Of a stretch of DNA of 64,000 nt, positions 10,863 through 20,700 are shown one piece after another. The position numbers and the translations under genes are program-made. Each line of letters begins with the position of its first letter. The stretch's first letter is position 1. This DNA comes from Penelope pileata. Its lineage: Eukaryota; Chordata; Aves; Galliformes; Cracidae. The stretch spans positions 427,746 through 491,745 of the forward strand of contig WBMW01004950.1 in the NCBI GenBank assembly GCA_013396635.1, written 5' to 3'. A model generated the notes under the pieces. It made no database searches. It worked only from the letters and a program-made list of their open reading frames with translations, and was not told the DNA's origin.

Positions 10863-12234
10863 TAAAAAGGGTTTTAAAACAGGTTAAAATAGTTTTAAAT
10901 CTCCTAAGTAGCCCCTTATTTCCCAGAGTAATATTCTCCTGGACCACCTTAATGAATTCCCTCCTCCCCTCGGTTTTATACATGTTTCAGATATTTATAC
11001 AAGATGTATGAACATAAAAGGATTATTCATAACATTGTTGTTTCTGAAACAGGGGACTAAAGCTAAACATAATCTGGTTCAATCCCCAGCTGATGTAAAT
11101 CATTCCAGCTCTCCTGGAGGCTGCACCCCGTTAAGGAGGGCTGTCTGCAGGAGGGGGAGGAGGAGAGCACTGCATAAAGCCAAGGGGAACAACATGGAGC
11201 CATCTGGGAGCCCATCCTGGAGCTGGGCTCTGCTGCAGTTGGAGGCTGGCACTGCAACAGGTAATGGAGGGGTGGAAATGCACAGGGATCAGAGCAAGGA
11301 GGTCACCTGAGTAAGTCTGCAAGGATCTTACTGAGCTGGAGCGTGGAGAAGTGCCTGGCTCTGTTTTGGTAGGAATGCCTTCGCCAGACCCAGCTCCCTG
11401 CATGGTGCTGCCAGGCTGAGTGCTGCAGTTCTGTGACAAAGCTGAGCTCCCTCATGGGGTGAGGCTGCCTCGTGCCTGCAGTGGCCAGAGCTGCTGTGTG
11501 AGGGGGAACATTGCATTCATTTTCCTAAAGTAAGACAGTAGTGGGAGATCAACAGAGGCAGTGGCTTGATAAGGATGAGAGTGAAATGGCAAACCAGAGA
11601 TAAAAAATGAGGGAAAGGGGGGAAGTGAGGCAGCAATGGATACGTTGCCTGCTGTGAACTCCCACCCCAGCTGTACAGGGGAAGGTGCACCTACAGCAGA
11701 AGGCAGCAGAACCTCGTGCCCCCAGTCAACCACTCCTGCCAGAAGCGATGCAGCTCTGCCCTCCCTTTAGGCTCTGCTGCACCTTAAGCTTTTTTAAACA
11801 GAATTTTTAACCCCAGGTTAAGAAATGATAGCACATGCAGTTGTGTTGTCCCTTCTAGAGGGAGATTCCTGCAGCACTCCCCCAGCACTGGAAGAAGCAA
11901 CAAGCAGCAGTTGCTGCAAAGAGCCCTTGAGTGAAGCTGCAATCAGAGCACATGAGCATCAGAAGCAGAGCTTGAGTTCCACCCTTCTTTCCTCACATGC
12001 TTCAGAAAAGTTAATTAAAGGAGGCTGGGATTTGAAAAGTGAGAAGTGCCATTGCCAAACCAGCTCCTTGCTGTCTCCCTTATTGTTCCCTCCGAGCAGA
12101 ACGTCGGCGCAGAGCTCGTTCCCACCCCTTGCATACTGTGTTTCCACAAACTTAATGGTTACAATGTGGTAATGAGAAATAGATCACCAGATGTTCAGAT
12201 TAGATGGGCCTAATGGCTGTGTTACAGTTCGGAA
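10863..12234. other. Intergenic/intronic stretch, no gene seen
   Basis: Contains degenerate TTTTAAAA repeats up to about 10900, then mixed sequence with overlapping short frames on both strands. No gene, RNA or repeat family is recognised. Confidence 0.5.
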
Positions 12235-12365
12235 GGTAAATAAAATGAGTATTAAAAACCCTATTTTACAGGCGCAGGAAAATTGAATGATTTGCCCCAA
12301 ATTTCCAGTGAAGTCATTCACAGAGGGAGGGAAATAGCTAAGGTAATAACGTGGCTCTATTGGCA
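12235..12365 (-). mobile_element. MIR-type SINE relic
   Basis: Read on the plus strand, the order is CCTATTTTACAGGCGCAGG, then GAATGATTTGCCCCAAATTT, then TCACAGAGGGAGG. This corresponds to the reverse complement of the MIR core, whose forward form includes 'tgggcaagtca' and 'catctgtaaaatgg'. The tRNA-like head is missing or unrecognisable. Degraded and inactive. Confidence 0.65.
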
Positions 12366-15314
12366 GCAATGAAAGCATGCCAAGATTCCATCAGGTAGCT
12401 ATACAGGCTCTAATAGCTGGGGAGAGCATGGGCAAGGTTCCTGCAATAAATACAATGTGAAGCTTGGATTGATGCACGCTGCTCTCCTGCACAGGCGAGG
12501 TGCACGCACAGCACCCTGCTGGGGAAGGGATTTCCCATCCCTCTTACATCCTGCAAAGCCCCAGCCAGTGGTAAAGCAGCAAAGCAATGGAGACAAGAAC
12601 TTTAACAAGTGGGGCCAGGAAGGAAACACGGCTTTAAAAAAGCCCAGAGGGTTCTTGTCTGTTTGCAGTCATGTAAACTGCTGCTCACTAACGGCTTGTG
12701 GTCTTCATATTTATAGGAGGAAAACGCCAAGAAATATCAAAGCTGTATCTCCCCTTAGCGTGTTAGCATGAATCCCCAGCCTGCAAAGTTGATTCTTTTT
12801 ATTGGATGAGAAGAAACCCCTCTTTTCCTGCCTGTGTTCAGGGAGGACTCTCCAAGCTTGGCACGGAGGCCCTCCAGCAGCTTTCAATGAGGTCTTCAGC
12901 CCCTGGCCTTGAAACTGAGAGTTACCACGGCCTTTTCATGCTGAAATTCCTGGTAGGAAGTTTGGTTTTCATGCTTTGCTCGGGCTTTCCTACTAACTTT
13001 GATCTTCACTCCTGGGAGTCTCATTTACACTCAGCTGTATCTGCATCTCTGGCCTTAATCTTGCATAACGGAGTGCCCTACTTATCAACGTGTGACAGCT
13101 ATCCTAACCCCCCACCCACTCACCAGTGTAGATGCAGGAGACTCTCCAACTGTTATGAAAACAGATAAGTTAATTGAATAGGCTGTTTCTTGTCATACTC
13201 CAAATATTTGGTCTCCTTTGTCACTACAGCTTGAGCCCCTCAGTCCTCTATCAATGCAGTCCCCATCTCTGTACCATCTGAGGGTTATTTTTCAGAGCAG
13301 CACATATCCACAAACAGTTGATTCATATTCCTCCCCATTTGCTGGACATTGCTTTATTCCTGAAGGATCACTTTATCACATCTGAAGCCCTGTGATTGCT
13401 GGATCCTTGACACACATCCCCAGCAGCAGCTGTCTCAGCATGAGTCAGCAAAGTCATCACTTTGGGATGCTGTGAGCAGGCAACAAGCGTGCACCTCTAG
13501 CAAGCAGAGGCCACGCTGGGTGCAGGACAGTGGCTGCTTTTGGAAATGTGCTTCAGCAGTGACACAGGCCATCACCGGGTGCAGAAAGCAGCACGAGTGG
13601 TTAAAGGTTTAGAAATCATGTTTCTGGAGGTGAGGGAGACTAGAGGGAACCGTTTTATTTCTTCTTTAATTGAGTGAAACTTGAAAATTGCCTTCAGATA
13701 CACAAAAGACAGAAGCAGGGAAGGGAATATGATGTTCTCCACGTCCACTGGAGATAAGGCCCACGAGGCAGTTCTCTCTGCCCATGACTTTTCTCAATAG
13801 CACCCGTGCAATCTGACAGAAAGAAGATCTGCTGGGCTGCAGAGTGCAATGCATTTTGCCTGTATTTGTTGGTCTGCTGCGGATGGGTGGCAGGGTTTTT
13901 TTCCCTCGCTTCCTCCCTGGCAGTCCATTTAAGAGTGGCTCATATTTTGTTATTACCTCTGATGGTTAGCAAACGACCGTATCTGCGAGTTAACTCTCAT
14001 TTATGATCTTCTCATAATGATAAAGTGGTTCTTTTAAGAGTCCTGTTGCTTGCCAAAAACCTATTATTGCAAAAGTCTAAAGCCATTTCCAAAATAATTT
14101 ATTGGACACTGCACTCTGAGCAAGAAGCACTGGGAAGGCTCTCATTTAATACCAGCAATCAAATACATTTTAATGTACCCATAACCAGAACATCCAGATG
14201 CCGTGCATGTAAGTGTAGCGTTGCGTCCCTCCAGAAGAATCGTATTCCTCAGTTTTCTTTATAAATACTGCATTGTCCCTGGGATGGTTTTCAGGAAGGA
14301 CTTTTGGAGGAGGTTGCTAAGGGCTGCCTGGCCAGGGCACAATTCTGGGCTGCAAGCAGCAGAGCAGGACTCGTCTACACGGGCAGGTGCAAAGGGACCG
14401 AGGCTTCTCTCGTCCAGAGATGGCCAACCCATGGCCATGGTCTGCCAACCACATGGTAACATGCAGGAGAGAGAAACAGAGGCTGGAGCTGGCTCACATC
14501 CAGAGCAGATGAACTCCCATGGGAATTAAAGGAAGGAAGGGAAGCAGTGTGTCTGGTCACAGGCAGCTCCCATGAGGCCAAACAGCGCAGTATGGATTTG
14601 GACCCAGAAAAGAGATTCATTGAGTATGTAAAGACGTGTTCTTTGTGTTATTTCATCAGGATATTTATAAATCATTCTCTCTCACCGGAACACAAGATCA
14701 TTCACAAGTAGAAAAGCCTTACTAGCTGAGTTATTTCCCTTTTTGCGCATCCGATACTAAAAATCAGTAGTGTTTTTTTTTTTTTTTAATATCACATGAG
14801 TTCTGTGACTCATGAGGGCTGTAGGTGGTATTATTTGTTTTGGTGTCTGGAATCCCAACGTCAAACTTGTCTTTGTCAGAAGATTGATACGACGTTGGTT
14901 TTGGCGAGGAGCATGGTAGGAGAAAGGACATCACTTAACAGATACTTAAAATGTGGTCAGGCTCTGAAAAGTGACTCTTAGAAATGACATTGTGGTTTTC
15001 CATATTTATTTTCTCTCAGCAACTTCCAGAAACAATCTGCTGAATTCACAAATCTAAAGGTGATTTGTTGAGCTGTCACCTCTCGGGGCTCAATGGAGGG
15101 TTTGCAAACCCCGCCTCTTCCATGGGCCTCTTCCATCAGCACCGCTAACAAGGATTCCACAACTGGAAGCCGGCTGACACGCTGCTGATGGATGCACGAG
15201 GCCGAGTAAACTCCAGCATGCTCTTCCACTGCTCTTTTGACTCGCTGGGGATAAGAAGAGCCATAATTCAGCTTCAGGCTGAGTTAACACAGAGGTACAC
15301 GAGAGGGAGATTAC
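12366..15314. other. Intergenic/intronic stretch, no gene seen
   Basis: Mixed sequence with a T-run at about 14771-14787. The open frames are short and conflicting. I see no recognised repeat or RNA gene. Confidence 0.5.
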
Positions 15315-15450
15315 GAAGTAGCAGTGGGATGGTCTAGTGGTTGAGACACGGCTCTGAAACTGAAGAGGTCTTAATTCAATGCCCATCTTTAAAACGATGT
15401 GTGCTCGCGTTGGCTGTGCTGCCAGGGTAAGCCTTGGCCAACTGTGGGCT
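15315..15450 (+). mobile_element. MIR-type SINE relic, tRNA-like head
   Basis: GATGGTCTAGTGGTTGAGAC is an A-box-like tRNA-derived start. It is followed by ACGGCTCTGAAACTGAAGA and a degenerate B-box (TTAATTCAATGCCC in place of GGTTCGAATCC). This is the 5' tRNA-related part of an amniote MIR. It is not a functional tRNA, because the B-box is mutated and no cloverleaf with paired acceptor stem is present. Confidence 0.7.
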
Positions 15451-17149
15451 CAGACAGAGCTGGGAAAAGCAATTTAGAGTCAGTCAATATGACTCTCATA
15501 TGTGTGTGTGCCCGTGCAATCTGTTATATTGGAAAAAAATCCCCAGTATCAATCCTTGCTAAGGATAATCCAAGATTTTTCTCTGACCTATGTAAATTGT
15601 CAGGCAGGCAAGAATGTGTTTTACAATAAATTTATGTAATCCTGAGCATAATTTGAGTCCATTCCTGCATGCAGATGCTGCCACGATTCAAATGTCAGTC
15701 TCTCTCTTGTAAATAGGCAAAGTCTCTTAGAAAGGGTTGTGTATAGGATCTTCTAGCCTCGTTGCTTTTCCAGCTGGCCAAGGCAGCTGTAACGAGTGCC
15801 CAAACTATAAAGGAGCTCTGCCCAGACATCAGTTTTCATGGTTCTGCCATTCAGCCATGTGATCCAAAGTCACCTGTGCTACTTGGTCCCACCTGATAGG
15901 ACAAAAGTTCAACAGAACTGAAAGTACTTTCCCATGTTCTCCAAACACCTGCTCAGCCTAATGATTTTTGGGGGGTTACAGATTCAAAGTAGAATTTCAT
16001 TTCCTTTTTTTTCTCATGATGCAGAAGCAGGAGAGAGCAGAAAGGAAGGGAAAAAAGTAAAGAAAAATTAAAAGTCTAAATATTGCTTTTTGTGTTTGGG
16101 AGTTGTAAGATAACATCATCAAGAGTAAGATATTGACAGTATCTAAATCTAGTAGATCACAAAGACAAATCCTTATAAATATTCTCATTGCCTCCTGAAA
16201 ACTGAGTGGAAAAGACGTGCAGAAGGAGGAAGTCAGCCTTCAAAAGAAGGCTTTGGAAAACAGGTTGCAACAAATACAAGCTTGTAATCATCCTCATGAC
16301 CACTTGCTTGAACCAAGGCTGGGAAATGAAGTAGCCAGATCATTCCTTCAGCCCCAAAAAGCAGTGGCTGGCTTCCGGGTACTTGTGCAGGATGTCAGAT
16401 AAATCTACATGTAATGTATAGATGAAACTCATCTGGCTCCAAGACTCAGCAGAACTGTACGTAATGCAACATTCTCTCCTGAAAACCAAAGCTAATTAGT
16501 CAATGTGGAACAAAGCTGCTGGTGCAACTAGACTGCTTCCGATGCCAGAGCTAGCAGGGGTTCCTCTCTGCAATGCCATGTAGATACAGTCATAGGATAC
16601 CAGTCAAGCAAAAATAAATCAGGGTAACTGAAATGTCCTGGACTTGTCATGGCAAAAAAGTCAATCATGGAAGTGATGATATTGAGAAAAATCACTTTGT
16701 TTTTCCATGGAAAATGTTCAAAGAGTCAAGATGCCAAAAAATTAAGTCATTCCTCTTTAATCCATTACTCTGGGTGTCTGTGAAGGACAGCTACTTCCTT
16801 TAGATAGCTTAAAATCAGGGCACTGATCTCCCCATGTAAAGACAAGCACAGGTGATGAATTTTTATTTCAAGAACACATCATCTTTACAACTGGCATGTT
16901 TAGAGAGTAATTTTCCTGTGGAAAGGTGGGGTAATTTTGGTTAAGCACCATTTGTTGCTTTGCTTGTTTATTTAATTGAATTAATTACATTTTAAATCAG
17001 CTTGTTAAGAGAAAACTTGTTGGGAAGAAAGTTGGCTTTTCGAGGCCTGAGGTTGTGAGCCATTCCCCCATGCACTTCTCTGAGCCATGGGAGCCCAAAG
17101 CTGAAGGAAAACCCAAGGGTCCCCATTGGCTTCAAAGGGTCTGAGTCAG
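15451..17149. other. Intergenic/intronic stretch, no gene seen
   Basis: AT-leaning DNA. The 16960-17010 patch has repeated TTAATTGAATTAATTA-type cores that could bind homeodomain proteins. No gene or clear repeat family. Confidence 0.45.
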
Positions 17150-17235
17150 GCAGCTTTACTCTGTGTTGGTTTCCTCATCTTCAAAGATGGCAAAAATGGT
17201 TACTGCTTAGGTGGGAGAGCCTAAATGATTCACCC
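17150..17235 (+). mobile_element. Possible MIR core relic
   Basis: TCTGTGTTGGTTTCCTCATC followed by TTCAAAGATGGCAAAAATGG and TTACTGCTTA parallels the MIR phrase 'gcctcagtttcctcatctgtaaaatggggataata'. No head or tail is visible, so this is a weak call. Confidence 0.35.
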
Positions 17236-17787
17236 ACCTTGGGCAAGGATCTTGGGGAATCTTGCCTGAGGAACAAAGAAATCAGAGGGGCAGTGAAATC
17301 AGAGGAGGCTTGTTACATCAACAGCTCTGCCACAGAGTGGTAGGAGGAGGATTTGTCCTAGAACCCAAGAGGCTGGTAAGAGAAGGCGTCCGTAAAATCC
17401 ATGAAGAGTATGGAAGATGGTGACCCTGAACCATGAATATTGTGAGGCTTCAGGTTACCTTGCTGAGGAAATGCAATACGGTTTTAGCTAACATGGTTTG
17501 AGCAGAGAGGTTTTGTCTCAGCTATGAATGTTACTGTGTGTTTGTGAGGGCCTGTGGAGATGTTATCCAGTGCTTTGCAGCTTGGGCATTTTTTCAGGTC
17601 TAAGACTCACTTGCATTTGATCTTATTTAATCGTATTTTGGGGTACAAAGGAGAAGATAGGCTACTACAGTGTTAGCTCATCTCCAAAAGGTCCCCCGCA
17701 TCCAGACATCCCCATGTCTGAAAGCTGATCCCAGATCAGGGTTTGGCCACTGGCTCCAGTTTGGTCCTTCTGCTTTCAACCTTTTGC

Positions 17788-18352
17788 TCAACGCCCTCTA
17801 ACTTTGCATCTGTGAACCCAAACCAGTCCTTCGTGGCAAGGTCTGACCCAGGAGGAATTCCCAGAGAGGGTCCCAGCCCAAAGTGAAGGCGTTGGATCCT
17901 TCACCCCCACGGGTTGGGTTGGGTTGGGTTGAAGGCTCATCTTTAGCCATGAGCTGAATGACTCCATGTAAGGTCCTACACCATCTCCCCCAGCACAAAC
18001 TGCAGGAGTGTGGGCTCCCCAGCTGCAGCATCTCAGGGGCTGAGTGGGACTGGGAGGAACTGGGAGGAACTGGACGAGGTGTAGCTGGGAGCAGGGCAGG
18101 GGCCAACATGGCGGGGACACCTCTTGTGAAGGTAGGTGAGCTGGAGCAGCTGCCTGCAAGGCACTTTTTAAATCTTTCTGGGCATGTCTGGAACAAAGGG
18201 AGTGGCAGTGAAAACGGGTGAAAGTCTAATGGTACCTGAAATGGCAACACGGACGCACGCACATGCATGCTGCATATTACAGTAATTTTAATTGCTTGTA
18301 ACCTAGCCCCCCCTCCCCCCCCCTGCTTTCTCCTTCCTCCTCCCTCGCTCTC
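17788..18352. repeat. Duplicated 565-bp segment, copy 1
   Basis: This segment recurs 839 bp downstream at 18627-19191 without a visible indel. The differences I can see are at 18186 (G vs T), 18235 (C vs G), 18302 (C vs T) and 18316 (C vs A), roughly 99.3% identity. The copy runs into a gap 11 bases later. Flank continuity makes this the likely genuine locus and the second copy a misassembled haplotype or read. The identical open frames in both copies are shadows of this duplication. Confidence 0.93.
17910..17931. repeat. Short (GGGTT)n tract
   Basis: Four tandem GGGTT pentamers inside the duplicated segment, mirrored at about 18749-18770 in the second copy. It resembles telomeric TTAGGG only superficially and is probably a simple slippage repeat. 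Confidence 0.8.
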
Positions 18353-18363
18353 CCCCCACTGCC

Positions 18364-18407
18364 NNNNNNNNNNNNNNNNNNNNNNNNNNNNNNNNNNNNN
18401 NNNNNNN
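18364..18407. other. Assembly gap, 44 N
   Basis: Unknown bases lie between C-rich sequences on both sides (CCCCCCACTGCC before, a C-run of about ten after). Poly-C is hard to sequence, which probably explains the break. Confidence 0.99.
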
Positions 18408-18625
18408 CCCCCCCCCCGAGTTAATCTGTCGCTAGATTCTCAGCTTTTCTTTTGCTTCTGGTTTCATTTTCAGATGACAAAATTCAAGGCACACAGCTCT
18501 GCTGTCTGGTTGCCCTGGTAACGGCAGCCTATTATCGTACCTTGTCATTCATCAAGAAAGAATTGCACTTGACAGAGATAGACCAAAATGCCTGCAGTCT
18601 GCGGCATAAAAAAAAAAAAAAAAAA
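18408..18625. promoter_or_regulatory. Unique insert between duplicate copies, with RFX X-box
   Basis: About 218 bp absent from both flanking copies, bounded by the gap and by an A-run of about 17 ending in a single N. It contains GTTGCCCTGGTAAC at 18509-18522, matching the palindromic RFX X-box GTTGCCATGGTAAC at 13 of 14 positions. RFX-family factors use X-boxes in ciliary and neuronal genes. Which gene this could control is unknown. Confidence 0.55.
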
Positions 18626-18626
18626 N

Positions 18627-19191
18627 TCAACGCCCTCTAACTTTGCATCTGTGAACCCAAACCAGTCCTTCGTGGCAAGGTCTGACCCAGGAGGAATTCC
18701 CAGAGAGGGTCCCAGCCCAAAGTGAAGGCGTTGGATCCTTCACCCCCACGGGTTGGGTTGGGTTGGGTTGAAGGCTCATCTTTAGCCATGAGCTGAATGA
18801 CTCCATGTAAGGTCCTACACCATCTCCCCCAGCACAAACTGCAGGAGTGTGGGCTCCCCAGCTGCAGCATCTCAGGGGCTGAGTGGGACTGGGAGGAACT
18901 GGGAGGAACTGGACGAGGTGTAGCTGGGAGCAGGGCAGGGGCCAACATGGCGGGGACACCTCTTGTGAAGGTAGGTGAGCTGGAGCAGCTGCCTGCAAGG
19001 CACTTTTTAAATCTTTCTGGGCATTTCTGGAACAAAGGGAGTGGCAGTGAAAACGGGTGAAAGTCTAATGGTAGCTGAAATGGCAACACGGACGCACGCA
19101 CATGCATGCTGCATATTACAGTAATTTTAATTGCTTGTAATCTAGCCCCCCCTCACCCCCCCTGCTTTCTCCTTCCTCCTCCCTCGCTCTC
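18627..19191. repeat. Duplicated 565-bp segment, copy 2
   Basis: Near-identical partner of 17788-18352 in the same orientation. It is delimited exactly by single N characters at 18626 and 19192, which suggests pieces were joined by software rather than by a natural duplication. Sequence after 19192 does not continue the copy-1 flank. Confidence 0.93.
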
Positions 19192-19192
19192 N

Positions 19193-20139
19193 GTGATTGT
19201 CGATACTCGTAGCAATAGATATTTCCTCCTCAAAAATATATTTAAGTCAAATTTGGAATTCTGCCTCGCTTTCAAACCCTTCCACCCCGGTGCACGATAT
19301 GAAGGAAATGGTTAAACGATCAACGTTTTGCATGTTGGATTCGCCAAGTGACCACACAAATGCTGCCTTTCTGTTTAATTATGCCTCGTGTTGGTTAGCT
19401 TCCCTGCTCCCCTTATAGAGCTTCAAAAATAATTAGCAGGGTATGTAATAAATAATTGAATTTTATCTTTAATTAGTCCTTCAAGTGTTATGGAGTACAG
19501 ATAGGGGTGTGCAAAGTACACGTGTAGCATGTATGTGCAGATGTATATGGTGTATGTATTAAAGAGGCAGAGGCTGGAGCATAAAATCTGTAATCACTCT
19601 GTCTGGAGTTGGACCAGTCCCAAACTCATTGTTCTTCAAAGGCAGGAAAAGGTAATTGCTTGTTATTTTGCCTACCTCATCTTTGCCATTCGAATTAACC
19701 CAAATTAATTCCTGAAATCTGTGGCCTCATACTTTTTGGTTAGGGAACACGTTTCTATGGTGAAGCTGTCAGTATGACAATTCTTGGAATTGGAGGATTT
19801 TTTTTAATAACTGTATGGCCGTTTAAATGGCTGTACTTGAGGGTTTGGGTTGTATTTTTTTTTTTTTTTTGCTATTTCATAAAAGGATTTTGGGTCAGAG
19901 CTTTTGCTCACATTGGCCCATTCGCTTGTTAAAGGTGGGATATGTTGTAAAATAGGTTTTATTGGCCATGTGGTATTTTAAGTACATATCCTCCTCGCTT
20001 GGTTTTGAATCTGCGATGGTTGGATCTTTTGTCCTGGAGATCAGAGAAAAGGAAGAGATAGTGGAGGGGAGAGAGAGAGTGCACTTAAAAAAGAGGGAAA
20101 AAAATCCCTCTCTTGGATTCTAACTTGAGCTCTGTTTAT
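19193..20139. other. Intergenic/intronic stretch, no gene seen
   Basis: The 19375-19490 part is rich in TTTAATTA and AATAATTAG cores. A T-run of about 17 lies at 19854-19870. Possible regulatory DNA, but no gene or repeat family is recognised. Confidence 0.45.
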
Positions 20140-20700
20140 TTTCATTCCGTGTGCCATTGGTGCCCCGACCAGGCTGCGGGGCTGGGGTGCTCCCAACTTT
20201 GGGATCTCTGTTCATGATCCCCCCTGAAAGCAGCCCTCAGCGTGCTGCTCTCCTTCCGTGCTCGCTTTCTGCCTGCACAAACTCCCACCCGGGTGAAGGA
20301 TACACGGGGAGAACACACAGTCGTGATTGCACTGATTCTAGCACAGATCTTTTCATCCGAGGGTCCTCGGTGCGGGCTGGGGAAGCCTCCAGAGGACACA
20401 TTCCTCCCACCCCATGCTCACAAACCTAAGACGCTCCCCGACGTGGATTTTGGTTTTATTTGCAGCAACAAAAAGAGCAGAGGGAGAGGAGATGGCACCG
20501 AGAGCGTTCGCGAACGCGCCGGCTCCTGGAGCCACCGCTGAACTTTTTGCTTTTCGCTTTAATAACGCCGCAGCACCCGCGTTCATTTCCTGTCCAGCTC
20601 CGGCCCTACCTTTTGATTTTTAAATCTCCCTTAGGCGAGCGGTTTCGGCGGACAAAGAAATGAACAGGCAGAAACAATTAAACGAGCAGATACAGTGAAA
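20140..20700. promoter_or_regulatory. Second CpG-enriched block
   Basis: CpG density rises above background, strongest at about 20495-20590, where GAGCGTTCGCGAACGCGCCG includes the palindrome TTCGCGAA. It is shorter and weaker than the island near 1 kb. It could be a distal regulatory element, an alternative promoter or a small first exon. No supported exon boundaries were found, and the open frames overlap on both strands. Confidence 0.45.

Noticed and set aside
15315..15390. Possible tRNA gene
   Set aside because: A-box-like start but mutated B-box and no cloverleaf. Better explained as the head of a MIR-type SINE.
17910..17931. Telomere-like repeat
   Set aside because: The unit is GGGTT, not TTAGGG, and only four copies. 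A simple repeat.
17798..18268. 156-codon minus-strand frame, repeated almost identically at 18637-19107
   Set aside because: The repetition comes from the assembly duplication, not from a gene family. It overlaps other frames and has no domain.
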